Assembly: GCA_035656635.1 (NCBI GenBank)
Contig: DASRSD010000137.1
Location: 1-62,392, forward strand
Source: Pirellulales bacterium
GTDB lineage: Bacteria; Planctomycetota; Planctomycetia; Pirellulales; JADZDJ01
Direction: 5' to 3'
Length of the DNA stretch: 62,392 nt
Below are positions 62,109-62,392 of this stretch, one piece after another. The notes beneath the pieces were generated by a model, which did not search any database, was not told where the DNA came from, and worked only from the letters and a program-made list of their open reading frames with translations. The position numbers and the translations under genes are program-made. How positions within the stretch are numbered: the stretch's first letter is position 1; every line of letters begins with the position of its first letter.

Positions 62109-62392
62109 CTAGCCCGTCGTTTGCGGCACTTTGCTCAAAAGATCGCGCAGTACGGTGTCGTCGAATGCTTCGCCCGGTTGCGGGGGCGCGGTGAGCACCC
62201 AGGGGCCATCGTTCGTCATGGCAATGGTGTGTTCGAAATGGGCGCTGTAACGGCCATCGCTGGTGACCTGCGTCCAATGATCGGCCAGCGTTTTGGTTTT
62301 TTTCGCCCCCATGTTCACCATCGGCTCCACGGCGATCACCAGGCCCGGCTCTAATTTGAAGTCGTGGCTGCGTCGTAGTTGCGGGCTGACGA
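62109..62392 (-). CDS. map: Methionine aminopeptidase, type I (C-terminal part, runs off the window)
   Basis: The frame is open to the window edge and ends ...LSKVPQTTG. The visible 94 residues include [27 protein letters not shown] (with the metal-binding Glu) and [20 protein letters not shown], in which the second metal-binding Glu is present. This is the C-terminal third of a type I MetAP, which removes the initiator Met. The order map-rpmJ-rpsM is common, but infA, often found between map and rpmJ, is absent from the 205-bp gap. Confidence 0.9.
   Translation of the reverse strand, partial: VSPQLRRSHDFKLEPGLVIAVEPMVNMGAKKTKTLADHWTQVTSDGRYSAHFEHTIAMTNDGPWVLTAPPQPGEAFDDTVLRDLLSKVPQTTG

Overview
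The window reads as a chromosomal segment of a planctomycete, most likely a Pirellulales-type lineage. The call rests on family content: a deoxyhypusine-synthase-like enzyme, a BlaI regulator next to a very large M56 sensor fusion, Uma2 and GxxExxY proteins, Kdo (LPS) genes beside a giant LptC/LptA-like protein, an enlarged ribosomal protein L17, a gyrase A with an acidic C-terminal insert, and many intergenic dispersed repeats. No similarity search could be run, so all family names come from motifs read in the translations.

Layout. 1-0.14 kb: right end of an IS5-type insertion sequence. 0.2-11.9 kb: housekeeping genes (TPR protein, cupin, deoxyhypusine-synthase-like enzyme, alpha-glucan phosphorylase, acyl-CoA dehydrogenase-like enzyme, prolyl oligopeptidase) interrupted by three toxin-antitoxin-like cassettes. 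12.0-14.7 kb: a decayed restriction island (truncated orphan ORF, HNH nuclease with XRE controller, unknown gene, Vsr nuclease, tail of a methylase) followed by repeats. 15.2-24.6 kb: tRNA-His, ThiF/MoeB-like enzyme, GH2-like protein, uvrA, murD, a ketosynthase and UDP-glucose dehydrogenase. 24.7-27.5 kb: gyrA. 28-30.1 kb: small regulators and membrane proteins, including a PadR pair. 30.3-35.1 kb: epimerase, a ketosynthase lacking its nucleophile, an acetyltransferase-like protein, an FkbM methyltransferase. 35.2-42.4 kb: ligA, a P450, and an amino-acid ABC transporter split by a GxxExxY cassette. 42.4-42.9 kb: a MITE-like element and a compact promoter / 9-codon ORF / terminator unit. 43.6-47.4 kb: an RpoD-type sigma factor, an epimerase and a pterin dehydratase. 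47.5-52.4 kb: kdsD, kdsC and the LptC/LptA-like protein. 52.6-58.2 kb: BlaI / M56-thioredoxin fusion and a lipoprotein. 58.3-62.4 kb: map-rpmJ-rpsM-rpsK-rpsD-rpoA-rplQ, all on the minus strand.

The strongest unexplained signal is a pattern repeated three times in the first 12 kb. A TA-like cassette lies immediately downstream of an intact gene, and a second, slightly diverged copy of that host gene's 3' end including its stop codon lies on the far side of the cassette. The hosts are the TPR gene, glgP and the prolyl oligopeptidase gene; the cassettes are two MazF-type modules and one AbiEii-like module. No integrase is present. This suggests repeated insertion of addiction cassettes at gene 3' ends by a homology-anchored mechanism that leaves the host gene intact. 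Other points of note are the ketosynthase with Cys replaced by Asp, the orphan small transcription unit at 42.6-42.9 kb, the GxxExxY gene bounded by a 25/27 inverted repeat, and two regulator genes (PadR, XRE) whose predicted promoters imply leaderless mRNAs.
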